Positions 25,537 through 35,145 of a DNA stretch of 64,000 bases are shown here, piece by piece. Position 1 is the stretch's first letter; the number at the start of each line of letters is the position of its first letter. Source of the DNA: Paenisporosarcina antarctica (GTDB taxonomy: Bacteria; Bacillota; Bacilli; Bacillales_A; Planococcaceae); NCBI RefSeq assembly GCF_004367585.1, contig NZ_CP038015.1, positions 1,618,001 through 1,682,000 of the forward strand, written 5' to 3'. The notes under the pieces are model-generated. The model did no database searches, was not told the origin of the DNA, and worked only from the letters and a program-made list of their open reading frames with translations. Both the position numbers and the translations under genes were made by a program.

Positions 25537-26349
25537 TTACCAGACTGCAACTGGATCAAGATTGTAAACTTCGGAAAGTGTGATAAGTGCTTCATCCAAG
25601 TCTTTAGTATGTTCTCCGTTCCGCCCATTTTTAATGGGGTTATCTGGAATTACTGGGACTTCCATTTGAAGAGCAAGAAACACTGGGGCAATACTTGCTT
25701 TCCAATTTCCCTTTAATTCTTCCTCGGTACCTATTAGTCTATTAGTCTCAATCACTTGCTTTTGGTTGCCATAGGAAAATACATCTCCAAAATCATCCAT
25801 TACGAGGGTGATAGCATCATGCATTTTCTTTTTCGCTACTTCCGTTGAGCTCATTAATTGTTTAAACCATGTTTCCCAGTGTAGTCTGTGATAATAAAGT
25901 TCCATTCTCACTTTTACAGCCGCTTCTGCAACTGGTCTGTATGAACTTTCACATAAAGAGTCAATCTTTATTTTTTTCGCCTGTGTGTAAAAATAACTTC
26001 TTACAACTGCATATGCCCAGTCATATTGGGGTGTTTCCATATAGTAGCCTTCACCATTAACCCGTTCAGTCAATATGCTGTTTTTTCTTTCGTGTGCCAC
26101 GCGACAATGAGCAAGTTCATTAGCTTCTCCCACACCTAAATCTTCAAGAAGCTTGTAGTACATTGCTGCATGCCCCATGCTATCTTGACTAATTGAAGAA
26201 GAAGCGATATCTGCCTCAATATGGGGAGCGAGTCCTAGCCATTCAGATCCACGGTAGGAGTACATAAAGTCATCATCCGCCAATTGCAATAACAAGTCTT
26301 TAGTCGCTTCTATATATTCGGAGCTCATTAACTTATCATGACTATTCAT
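25537..26349 (-). CDS. paaC: PaaC, structural subunit of phenylacetyl-CoA epoxidase
   Basis: A helical ferritin-like protein that stabilises PaaA in the epoxidase core. Segments SSISQDSMGHAAMYYKLLEDLG and YHRLHWETWFKQL correspond to di-iron-scaffold helices that have lost catalytic ligands in this subunit. The ATG at 26349 overlaps the paaB stop codon (ATGA), so it is translationally coupled; an ATG 18 bases upstream has no ribosome binding site. Length (270) is slightly over the 250 or so usual. Confidence 0.88.
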   Translation of the reverse strand: MNSHDKLMSSEYIEATKDLLLQLADDDFMYSYRGSEWLGLAPHIEADIASSSISQDSMGHAAMYYKLLEDLGVGEANELAHCRVAHERKNSILTERVNGEGYYMETPQYDWAYAVVRSYFYTQAKKIKIDSLCESSYRPVAEAAVKVRMELYYHRLHWETWFKQLMSSTEVAKKKMHDAITLVMDDFGDVFSYGNQKQVIETNRLIGTEEELKGNWKASIAPVFLALQMEVPVIPDNPIKNGRNGEHTKDLDEALITLSEVYNLDPVAVW

Positions 26350-26690
26350 TTTCTTTCCCCTCCCCATGACAGTATCTCTTTTTCATCCAGCATTCCTTGT
26401 TCATACTTGCGCCACTTTTTCTTTAAGTAGCCATATCCTTTGGTCGTGCGGTAATCTTTATTTTCAAGCCTACCGAGGGTCATTTTCTCTTCACTACTCA
26501 TTTTTCTGATGTGCTTTCTATTTACAATCCAAATGTCAGCAACCGGTTCACGACGCATGAAATTTTCCTGCGCCAAAACGAATGCCATATCTTCATTTGG
26601 AGCAAGTAAACTGAATTGGTACTGGAATGCCGAGCTCGACGTACGCTTGCTAAAAATTTCAAATTCTTGATAAAAATTCTCTTCAGCCAT
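26346..26690 (-). CDS. paaB: PaaB, phenylacetyl-CoA epoxidase subunit
   Basis: A small (114 residues) epoxidase subunit that links the core heterodimers. It begins with a conserved YQEFEIFSKRTSSSAFQYQFSL-type segment (residues 7-28) and has VLAQENFMRREPVADIWIV, both typical of PaaB. AAAGGAG lies before its ATG. It sits between paaA and paaC as in the E. coli gene order. Nothing unusual is seen. Confidence 0.9.
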   Translation of the reverse strand: MAEENFYQEFEIFSKRTSSSAFQYQFSLLAPNEDMAFVLAQENFMRREPVADIWIVNRKHIRKMSSEEKMTLGRLENKDYRTTKGYGYLKKKWRKYEQGMLDEKEILSWGGERK

Positions 26691-26709
26691 TATTCTCTGA
26701 CTCCTTTCT

Positions 26710-27669
26710 CTATCTGACTGTTGCGCTTAGTGCATCCCGTACCCATGAATTATATTCATAAGAATGACGGCGCAGATTCAGACGTTCTTGTGAACGTGGT
26801 CCTTGGTTTTTAATGATTTTCTTAAATTCATTCCAATCTGGCTGTTTGTACGACCACAAATTGCTTTCTGCATCATAGTTGAGAGTTGGGTCAGGAATCG
26901 TTAACCCGAGTGATAATATTCTTGGAATGTATTTGTCAAAAAATAGTTGTCTAAATTCTTCATTAGTTTTTGTACGGATCTTATATTTAATCGTCAAGTC
27001 TTGTTTAGATGAACCTGTTGTTTCTTTGCTGGCAGGTCCAAAGAACATAAGCAAAGCTTCCCACCAACGATTTAAAGATTCCTGAACCATTGCTCTTTGC
27101 TCATCGGTTCCTTCTGCTAACGCCATGATAATTGATTCACCGTGTTGAGCATGAAATACTTCTTCTGCACAAATACGCTGCAGTGCTCTAGCGTATGGTC
27201 CGTATGAAGCTTTAAGCATATTTGTTTGTGTAATGATAGCCGCTCCATCAACCAGCCAGCCTATAACTCCTGCATCTGCCCATGTTTTTGTTTCCATGTG
27301 GAAAACATTATGAAACTTTAAGTCTCCGTTGAATAAGTCCTGCATTAAATCTCCGCGATTTTTTCCATATGGCAATAGTAAATCTTCTGTTACTCGAAGA
27401 AGTAGTTGACCATGCCCCATTTCATCCTGAACCTTCGCCATTATGCCTAACTTTCTATTAAGAGTAGGTGCTTTGGGTACCCATTCTTTCTCAGGTAATG
27501 CCCCCATTATTTCGCTCATGCCATGCATGGAAATTAATTTAATCAATGTCTGTCTATACTCTTCAGGCATCCAATCATCTGCTTCAATTTTATCTTCAGC
27601 TTCAATTCGCTGCATAAAGTGTGCTAACTGTTCTACCTGTTCTTCTGCCGTATTGAGTAAACTCGTCAT
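26710..27669 (-). CDS. paaA: PaaA, catalytic subunit of phenylacetyl-CoA epoxidase
   Basis: The non-haem di-iron oxygenase subunit that forms the ring 1,2-epoxide of phenylacetyl-CoA with O2. Iron-ligand motifs EMGHGQLL (about residue 87) and CAEEVFHAQHGE (about 170) are both intact, with the E-x2-H spacings of the family, and the C-terminal YSYNSWVRDAL-like end matches other PaaA proteins. Length is 319, usual for the family. Electrons must come from a reductase; no paaE follows, but ferredoxin and a ferredoxin reductase are encoded immediately upstream. A strong AAAGGAGG ribosome binding site lies before the ATG. Confidence 0.92.
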   Translation of the reverse strand: MTSLLNTAEEQVEQLAHFMQRIEAEDKIEADDWMPEEYRQTLIKLISMHGMSEIMGALPEKEWVPKAPTLNRKLGIMAKVQDEMGHGQLLLRVTEDLLLPYGKNRGDLMQDLFNGDLKFHNVFHMETKTWADAGVIGWLVDGAAIITQTNMLKASYGPYARALQRICAEEVFHAQHGESIIMALAEGTDEQRAMVQESLNRWWEALLMFFGPASKETTGSSKQDLTIKYKIRTKTNEEFRQLFFDKYIPRILSLGLTIPDPTLNYDAESNLWSYKQPDWNEFKKIIKNQGPRSQERLNLRRHSYEYNSWVRDALSATVR

Positions 27670-27710
27670 TTAAGATCCTCCTTTATTTAAGGTATGTAAT
27701 CCTGCCAGTG

Positions 27711-27753
27711 TATATAACGACATTTTAACGGAGTTGTATAATATAGTTATATA
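27711..27753. promoter_or_regulatory. Inverted repeat upstream of paaA, candidate operator
   Basis: TATATAAC at 27711-27718 and its complement GTTATATA at 27746-27753 flank about 27 bases, within 85 bases of the paaA start. A minus-strand promoter overlapping it is plausible (TTGATG near 27774 and a TATATA-type -10). The GTTATA element recurs at 18552-18558 and 29355-29366, all next to paa genes. Confidence 0.4.
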
Positions 27754-27855
27754 TAAAGTCAGTATATTACATCAATATATAAAAATCAAATGTTCTGATA
27801 AATTTAATTGTTTTCCATTCTATTATATTTAGAATACTTAAATAACTAAGTTAAA

Positions 27856-29162
<1,307 letters not shown>

Positions 29163-29776
29163 TAATAAATTCCTCATTTCCCAGTGTTATTCTTCAATGT
29201 TTAAGTGTATATTCCAATTTAACAGACATTATTAAAATTAAGGATACCTTCAGACTTATTCTCCTGTTCCTCATGCCTTTTTAATTAGTAACAGTAATTT
29301 ACATGTATTGTATTGATTTAAATAAAACACCACCTCGGTTTAGCAAATCAACTTAGTTATATAACTTAATTTAAACGTAAACTTTGATATGTGTTATACA
29401 AATTATTTTAATGGAAAACCAAAACACTGTCAACACTAGTTTCTGAAAATTCATTAAAATCACTTAATTTAATTCACTTTTCAAATTATATGTGATATTG
29501 TTTTGAATAGTAATATATCTCTTTCTCGTCTGCCGTTTAATTTATGTTTCATTCTATTAAAATATTAAAGTTAAGGAGGAAGAATATTTAAATGATGAAG
29601 GCTTTCCAGGGTGAAACGGAATGCGATAGTTAGTGGCGTCAATTTCACTTCGCTTTTCAAGTTTTTTTCTATTAAGCATTAACTCAAAAAATCAATAATT
29701 AGAATAATCCTTTTGCAACAATATTACGATCGGGAGTAATTTCATTAAAATATTGAATAATGAAAGGTGTGGCATA
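29163..29776. other. Intergenic region between FNR and paaI
   Basis: These 614 bases between divergent genes are AT-rich. They hold the palindrome at 29355-29366 and an AAGGAGGA at 29573-29580 followed by a 13-codon frame starting at 29592 (MMKAFQ), which is too short to credit. I see no terminator or RNA gene. Confidence 0.4.
29355..29366. promoter_or_regulatory. AGTTATATAACT palindrome upstream of the ferredoxin reductase
   Basis: A perfect 12-base palindrome containing GTTATA, related to the elements near paaA and paaX. It lies about 190 bases from the FNR start codon, so it may mark a distal promoter or be a chance A/T palindrome. Confidence 0.3.
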
Positions 29777-30223
29777 ATGCAAAAGCGCATTGACGAATCT
29801 ATTGTACACAAGGAACACTATGATGAAATTCGCAACATTTTAGAAAATGAGCCCTACGCACAGTTTCTCGGCATGAAGCTAACCGAATTCGGACCTGGAA
29901 CGGCCACAGCCGTATTAGTTCCTACTGACAATATGTTGAACTCACATAACACAGTTCACGGTGCGGTTTTGTTTTCACTAGCTGATTACGTTTTTGCGGT
30001 TGCGAGTAACTCATTCGGAAAAACTGCTGTTGGAGTTACAACGACAATGAACTTTATGTCTTCAGGTTTTCCTGGTGAAACAATCATGGCTGTTGCTCGC
30101 GAAGAAAAACGAAACCACCGTCTTGCTTGGTATAATATCGAGATAAGAAATGAAAAAGAGCTCCTTGCAACGATGCAAGGAATGGTTTATCGAAAAAACG
30201 AATACTTCATCTCGATTGAGTAA
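29777..30223 (+). CDS. paaI: PaaI hotdog thioesterase
   Basis: A 148-residue 4HBT-fold thioesterase that in phenylacetate systems hydrolyses hydroxyphenylacetyl-CoA and related dead-end thioesters. The catalytic segment NTVHGAVLFSLADYVFAVA (Asn/His-Gly and Asp near residue 63) matches PaaI, and the length is typical. The ATG at 29777 follows AAAGGTG by seven bases; an earlier in-frame ATG has no such signal. It is divergent from the FNR-ferredoxin-paa operon and convergent with the liv operon, with its own terminator at 30312-30365. Confidence 0.88.
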   Translation: MQKRIDESIVHKEHYDEIRNILENEPYAQFLGMKLTEFGPGTATAVLVPTDNMLNSHNTVHGAVLFSLADYVFAVASNSFGKTAVGVTTTMNFMSSGFPGETIMAVAREEKRNHRLAWYNIEIRNEKELLATMQGMVYRKNEYFISIE

Positions 30224-30311
30224 CAAGTAAATCTTGTTCGTTCATTTAATTCAATCAAGAATTCTACTTCAATAAATAATTTCATCTGAGAATTCTAATA
30301 AAGTGGAAAAT

Positions 30312-30365
30312 AAGAACCCTCCTGCATGGCTTAGTTATTAAACTAAACCTCACAGGAGGGTTCTT
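30312..30365 (+). terminator. Terminator after paaI
   Basis: Arms AAGAACCCTCCTG (30312-30324) and CAGGAGGGTTCTT (30353-30365) close a loop that contains a further small A/T hairpin (TTAGTT with AACTAA). Confidence 0.75.
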
Positions 30366-30431
30366 AATGGTCGAGCTCTCAATACTTAAAAGATTGATAT
30401 AAACTCTAGGTCATGAAAAATAAGTTTCCTC

Positions 30432-30479
30432 CAATAAAATAACCAAGATACCGAAAGTGGTATCTTGGTTATTTTATTG
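30432..30479 (-). terminator. Terminator of the paaK-liv operon
   Basis: Perfect 21-base arms (30432-30452 and 30459-30479, core AACCAAGATACC) lie one base after the binding-protein stop codon, with a U-rich flank. Among the strongest hairpins in the window. Confidence 0.8.
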
Positions 30480-30480
30480 A

Positions 30481-31668
30481 TTATTTAAGTAAAATCCATT
30501 CTCCATCTTTTACTACAGCCATTACTAAGCTATCAGCCGTTAAACCATTATGATCTTTATCTGTGTAGTTAAATACACCAGTTGTCCCAACCCAATCGGT
30601 AACATCATTTTCTAAATAATCACGAATTGAATCACGATCAGTTGCTCCGCTTTGCAATGCGTCGATAACTAGCATCAAGTTATCATATCCGTATGAGCCG
30701 AAATTAGTTGGCTCACTGTCGTACTTATCTGTGTAATCCTTGTAAAAGGAAGAAATAACGTCATACTGGACATCGTCGGCTGAAATCTGACTCGGGAAGA
30801 GTAGCTTACCCGTTGGAATAATTACACCTTCAGCAGCATTCTCAGCCAATGTAATAAAGTTTTGATTTGCAATTCCGTGACTACCGATAATTGGTAAGTC
30901 GATACCTAATGCACGTGTGTTTTTGGCGATTACTGCTGGACCAGGGTTTGTACCCCAAACCAGAATCGCTTGTGCTTTTGCACTGTTAATTTTTGTGAGT
31001 TGCGCACTCATATCCGGATCTTTTGTGTTGTAGCTTTCTTTTGCTACGATTTCAATATTATATTCATCTGCAAGTGCTTCCATCTGTTCGAGTCCACTTG
31101 TACCAAATGCGTTCGAGTCAACAATAGTTCCAATCTTGTTGATTCCCTGCTCATTCATGTAAATATATACACGCTCAACCGCAAGTCTGTCAGATTGAGG
31201 CGTTTTGAATACCCATTTTGAATCTTCGACCGGTTCTACGATATGTGTACTTGCTGCCGCCGAAATCATTGGAACTTCCTGTTGCATAGCAATCCCTTTA
31301 ATCGCAAGGCTTTCACCACTACCAGATGAACCAAGAAGTACAAGAACATCTTCATCATTGATCAAGCGATTTGCTTCCTGTGTCGCTTTTTCTTGAGTGG
31401 ATTCATCATCAGCCATAACAATATTCAATGGTATTCCGTTTATGCCGCCATCGCTATTTATTTTCTCTTCTATTAATTTAGTGGCATTCCATTCAGGTTC
31501 GCCAAGTGGACTATTTGGTCCAGTTTTTGAGTAAATGACGCCAATTTTATATTCACTTACCTCTGATGAGTCTTCATCCCCGGTTTTCTCGTCTGCACCA
31601 TCGCTACATGCTCCTAGAATAATTGTGACCATAATAGCCATAAGCAATGTTAAAAGTAATTTCTTCAT
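30481..31668 (-). CDS. Liv-type ABC transporter substrate-binding lipoprotein
   Basis: A 395-residue periplasmic-type binding protein of the branched-chain amino acid family, lipid-anchored at the LGAC cysteine (about residue 20). Visible segments are YKIGVIYSKTGPNSPLGEPEW, LINDEDVLVLLGSSGSGESLA and AILVWGTNPGPA. Binding pockets of this family take amino acids, but also aromatic acids in some catabolic clusters. It is the last gene of the operon with paaK, which suggests phenylacetate or a related aromatic acid as ligand. A long internal gap separates no gene here, as it ends in a strong hairpin. Confidence 0.85.
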   Translation of the reverse strand: MKKLLLTLLMAIMVTIILGACSDGADEKTGDEDSSEVSEYKIGVIYSKTGPNSPLGEPEWNATKLIEEKINSDGGINGIPLNIVMADDESTQEKATQEANRLINDEDVLVLLGSSGSGESLAIKGIAMQQEVPMISAAASTHIVEPVEDSKWVFKTPQSDRLAVERVYIYMNEQGINKIGTIVDSNAFGTSGLEQMEALADEYNIEIVAKESYNTKDPDMSAQLTKINSAKAQAILVWGTNPGPAVIAKNTRALGIDLPIIGSHGIANQNFITLAENAAEGVIIPTGKLLFPSQISADDVQYDVISSFYKDYTDKYDSEPTNFGSYGYDNLMLVIDALQSGATDRDSIRDYLENDVTDWVGTTGVFNYTDKDHNGLTADSLVMAVVKDGEWILLK

Positions 31669-31685
31669 TATATTTATCCCCCATT

Positions 31686-32426
31686 TTAGTTTACTGTGTG
31701 GCCAAGGTAAGCTTCTTTTACTTCAGGATCATTTAACAACTGTTTAGAGTTTCCGCTTTTGACAATCGTACCGTGGGAAATTACATATCCACGATCAGCA
31801 ATTTTTAACGATGCCGTCACATTTTGTTCAATCAACAATACTGTCGTACCGAATTCAGCACGTAAATTCCTGACAAGTTCAAGTACATCTTTCGCAATTA
31901 GAGGTGCTAATCCGAGTGTAGGTTCATCAAGTAGAAGTAACTCCGGTTCAGACATTACTCCCCTTGCAATAGCAAGCATCTGCTGTTGCCCACCAGACAT
32001 CGTTCCTCCTAACTGATCCTTCCTATCTTTTAAAATTGGAAATAAATTAAAAACTTTTTCAATATTATTTTCTATATTTTTCATCTTTGTTTTTTTACGA
32101 TGATGATAAGCCCCTAAATATAAATTGTCTAGTACAGTCATCGTTGAAAATATTTGTCGGTGTTCAGGAACGTGCACAAGATGTTTTTCAACAACTTTTT
32201 CTGCTTCCATTCCAGTAATGTTATTACCCTGGTACAATATCTTACCTTCAGTAGGTTTTAAAAGTCCTGAAATCGTTTGCAATAATGTTGTTTTACCAGC
32301 TCCGTTTGCTCCGAGCAATGCAACTATTTCTCCTTTATTAACAGATAAAGAAATGTTATTTAACGCTTGAATAGGACCATAACTGGCCGATAGATCTATA
32401 ACATCTATTAATTTACTTTTACTCAT
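31686..32426 (-). CDS. livF: Liv-type ABC transporter ATP-binding protein LivF
   Basis: A 246-residue ATPase with Walker A GANGAGKTT (about residue 38), signature SGGQQQM (about 142) and Walker B LLLDEPTLGLAP (about 158), followed by LIEQN. The start codon overlaps the livG stop (ATGA). It forms an ATPase pair with LivG for the importer fed by the binding protein at 30481. Confidence 0.9.
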   Translation of the reverse strand: MSKSKLIDVIDLSASYGPIQALNNISLSVNKGEIVALLGANGAGKTTLLQTISGLLKPTEGKILYQGNNITGMEAEKVVEKHLVHVPEHRQIFSTMTVLDNLYLGAYHHRKKTKMKNIENNIEKVFNLFPILKDRKDQLGGTMSGGQQQMLAIARGVMSEPELLLLDEPTLGLAPLIAKDVLELVRNLRAEFGTTVLLIEQNVTASLKIADRGYVISHGTIVKSGNSKQLLNDPEVKEAYLGHTVN

Positions 32427-33208
32427 ATCACCGCCTCCATAATTTCACTACTATCTATATCAGCACCTAAGTAGGCGGTAATCACGGCTTCATTCTCTTG
32501 GATTTCTTTCGGTGTTCCTTCGGCTATTTTCGTGCCTTGGTCTAAAACGATAATCTTCTCACAAATTCTCATAACAAGATCCATGTCATGCTCTACAACT
32601 AAAATTGTCACACCTGAATCACGCACTTTAGTAATTAATTCACTCATTTCCAGCGTCTCTTTATGATTCAGGCCAGCAGCTATTTCATCAAGTAATAGCA
32701 GTTTCGGCTGTGTGGCGAACGCTCTTGCAAATTCAAGTAGACGTAACTTTCCGAGTGATAAGCTAGCTGCCTTCTGATCAAAAAGGTTCTCTAGACCAAA
32801 AAATTCTAAATAACTCATGGCCTTGTCATATACTAGTTTCTCCTCACTTCTTGATCCCAGAAGAAGCGAGACCATTCCCGAAAAATTTGTCTTTGTTTGC
32901 ATATGTTGACCAACCATTACATTCTCAATTACCGTCATACTTTTAAATACCTGTATATTTTGGAAAGTACGAGAAATTCCTAACGGCGCAACTTGATAAG
33001 CAGGTAATTTATCAATTCTATTCCCTAAAAATGTAATACTTCCAGTAGTAGGTTGATAAATAGATGAGATCATATTAAACATTGTGCTTTTTCCTGCACC
33101 GTTTGGACCTATTAGACCGACGATTTGCCCATCTTCAACCGTAAATGAAACTTCATTGTTTGCAACAATGCCACCAAACTTTTTTGTAATAGAGTCAATC
33201 TTTAACAT
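32423..33208 (-). CDS. livG: Liv-type ABC transporter ATP-binding protein LivG
   Basis: A 261-residue ATPase with Walker A GPNGAGKST (about residue 37), a LivG-type signature LSLGKLRLLE and Walker B LLLDEIAAGLN, followed by VVEHDMD. It has the family's usual C-terminal GTKIAEGTPKEIQ. The ATG at 33208 is preferred over an adjoining TTG. It partly overlaps livM, and translation is likely coupled. Confidence 0.9.
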   Translation of the reverse strand: MLKIDSITKKFGGIVANNEVSFTVEDGQIVGLIGPNGAGKSTMFNMISSIYQPTTGSITFLGNRIDKLPAYQVAPLGISRTFQNIQVFKSMTVIENVMVGQHMQTKTNFSGMVSLLLGSRSEEKLVYDKAMSYLEFFGLENLFDQKAASLSLGKLRLLEFARAFATQPKLLLLDEIAAGLNHKETLEMSELITKVRDSGVTILVVEHDMDLVMRICEKIIVLDQGTKIAEGTPKEIQENEAVITAYLGADIDSSEIMEAVI

Positions 33209-34238
33209 CAAACCGCCTCGCTTTCATAACACTAGGTTTATCTAGTTTTATAGTAGACTTTTTTGATAATATTGAGTTAATCCAATCAGCTGCAGTAGGG
33301 AACAATCCCCGAGGTACAAAAATGACAACAAGCATTAAAATCAAGCCGTAAATGACATGTTCAAAGTCACTTGTAATGAAAGTAAACTGACCTCCAAGTA
33401 TATGGACGACAATACCAATCATCTTAATTAGTAATGTACCAATTAGTGCTCCCCATACACTACCGCTTCCTCCCAGTACAACCATTGCCAAGAAAAGAAT
33501 TGATGCGTTAAATGTAAACATTGACGGTGAAATACTATAGCTCATATGCGCAAGCAACCAGCCGGCAAGTCCGGCAAACATGGCACTTAGAATGAATACT
33601 TGCATTTTATATTTCCCAGTATTCACACCCATCGAGCTAGAAGCTATTTCACTGTCATGAATAGAACGAAGAGCCCTACCAACCCTCGAATGAACAATAT
33701 TTAATGAAAGAATTAAGACGATGATGACGAAAAACCAAACGAGGTAATAATAAGGAACGCCTTGATTAATCGTATAACCAAATAATTCAAGTTGAGGAAT
33801 TCCAAAAAATCCTGAAGCTCCCTTTGTTATGCCACGAAATTCTACCAATAATGTATGTACAATTATTCCCAATGCGAGTGTTGCCATCGCTAGATAGTAC
33901 CCACTTAAACGAGACATTGTATAGCCCATAATAAATGCTAGCAATCCTGGAATAATTAGTGCTAATGGTAGGGTTAACCATGGACTCCAACCCATTGTTA
34001 CTGTCAATATTGAAGTTGTATATGCACCAATGCCATAAAAGGCTGCCTGTCCAAGTGATATTTGCCCTGCATAACCCATTAATAATCCGAGGCCAATCGC
34101 GATAATTGCATATATGCCTGCGAATGTTGCATGCGTTAAGTAGAATGACTGTGTAATTATTAGTGGGAATATAAGGACCGCTAAAGTAAAAATAAGTACG
34201 CCCATCCATTTTGTTTGTTGAACCCCTTGCAGTTTCAT
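33195..34238 (-). CDS. livM: Liv-type ABC transporter permease LivM
   Basis: A membrane protein with about eight to nine hydrophobic segments and the LivM hallmark GLLMGYAGQISLGQAAFYGIGAYT (GLxxGYAGxxSLGxAAF pattern). It pairs with LivH. The second of two tandem ATGs is taken as start, six bases after GGAGG and overlapping the livH stop. Confidence 0.88.
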   Translation of the reverse strand: MKLQGVQQTKWMGVLIFTLAVLIFPLIITQSFYLTHATFAGIYAIIAIGLGLLMGYAGQISLGQAAFYGIGAYTTSILTVTMGWSPWLTLPLALIIPGLLAFIMGYTMSRLSGYYLAMATLALGIIVHTLLVEFRGITKGASGFFGIPQLELFGYTINQGVPYYYLVWFFVIIVLILSLNIVHSRVGRALRSIHDSEIASSSMGVNTGKYKMQVFILSAMFAGLAGWLLAHMSYSISPSMFTFNASILFLAMVVLGGSGSVWGALIGTLLIKMIGIVVHILGGQFTFITSDFEHVIYGLILMLVVIFVPRGLFPTAADWINSILSKKSTIKLDKPSVMKARRFDVKD

Positions 34239-35116
34239 CATAATCCTCCTTTTCCAACGCTTTTTTCACCCAAAATGCCACTTGGACGAATTAACAAGAT
34301 TAAAAGAATTACAGAAAACGTAATCACATCCTTCATCCCAGAGCTAATATAACCAGCACCTAACGATTCCAATAACCCGATCAATAACCCACCAATTACA
34401 GCTCCTGGTGCACTTCCAAGGCCACCCAATATTGCCGCTGAGAAACCTTTAATACCAAGCATTGTACCCATGTCGTAAGATGGAAACATAATAGGTGCTA
34501 TAGCTAGTCCAGCCAATGCTCCGAGCGCTGCACTCAATGTAAATGAAAGTGAAGCCATTTTTTTAGGACTGATTCCCATCAATCGTGCTGCTAAAGGATT
34601 GATTGAGGAAGCTTGAAATGCTTTACCAACCATTGTTTTATTAATAAGAATATAAAGCAGTGAGACCACAACAAGCATTATTAAAATAACCCAAATTGCT
34701 TGCGGTGTAATTGTTGCTCCGACAATATTGACTGGTTTATTTTCCGTAAATGGGTCAACACGTAATTGATCTTTTCCCCACACCATACTTGCTATTCCAC
34801 GGATAAATATAGCCGTTCCGATAGTTAATATGATAAGACTAATGGGATTTGCTCCCTTTGCCCTTCTAATTAGAACAAACTCCATTAACCAACCTATTAT
34901 TGAAACAAAGACAATTGTGACTATAAATCCTAGCCAGTAGGGCATTCCAAAAGACGATAAAGAGTACATCGTCAATCCACCCAACATCACAAATTCTCCT
35001 TGAGCTAGATTTATAACCTTTGTAACACTATAAATAGTAACGAAGCCGAGGGCGACAATTGCGTAAATACTGCCAATTGTCAGTCCTGTTAAAGTAAACT
35101 GAAAAAAGTCCCCCAT
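34238..35116 (-). CDS. livH: Liv-type ABC transporter permease LivH
   Basis: A membrane protein with about eight hydrophobic segments and the LivH-type IYAIVALGFVTIYSVTKVINLAQGEFVMLGG segment near the N-terminus. The ATG at 35116 follows AAAGGAG by eight bases; a GTG upstream is too close. It is the first transporter gene after paaK, 29 bases on. Confidence 0.88.
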   Translation of the reverse strand: MGDFFQFTLTGLTIGSIYAIVALGFVTIYSVTKVINLAQGEFVMLGGLTMYSLSSFGMPYWLGFIVTIVFVSIIGWLMEFVLIRRAKGANPISLIILTIGTAIFIRGIASMVWGKDQLRVDPFTENKPVNIVGATITPQAIWVILIMLVVVSLLYILINKTMVGKAFQASSINPLAARLMGISPKKMASLSFTLSAALGALAGLAIAPIMFPSYDMGTMLGIKGFSAAILGGLGSAPGAVIGGLLIGLLESLGAGYISSGMKDVITFSVILLILLIRPSGILGEKSVGKGGL

Positions 35117-35145
35117 TATACACACTCCTTTTCCGATTTGCTAGA

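Noticed and set aside
25512-25628. Long N-terminal extension of paaD
   Set aside because: It overlaps paaC in another frame and lacks translation signals; AAAGGAGT before 25511 decides the start.
29592-29633. Short frame MMKAFQ... after AAGGAGGA
   Set aside because: Only 13 codons, no homology recognised, and the ribosome binding site is further away than usual; most likely chance or a relic.
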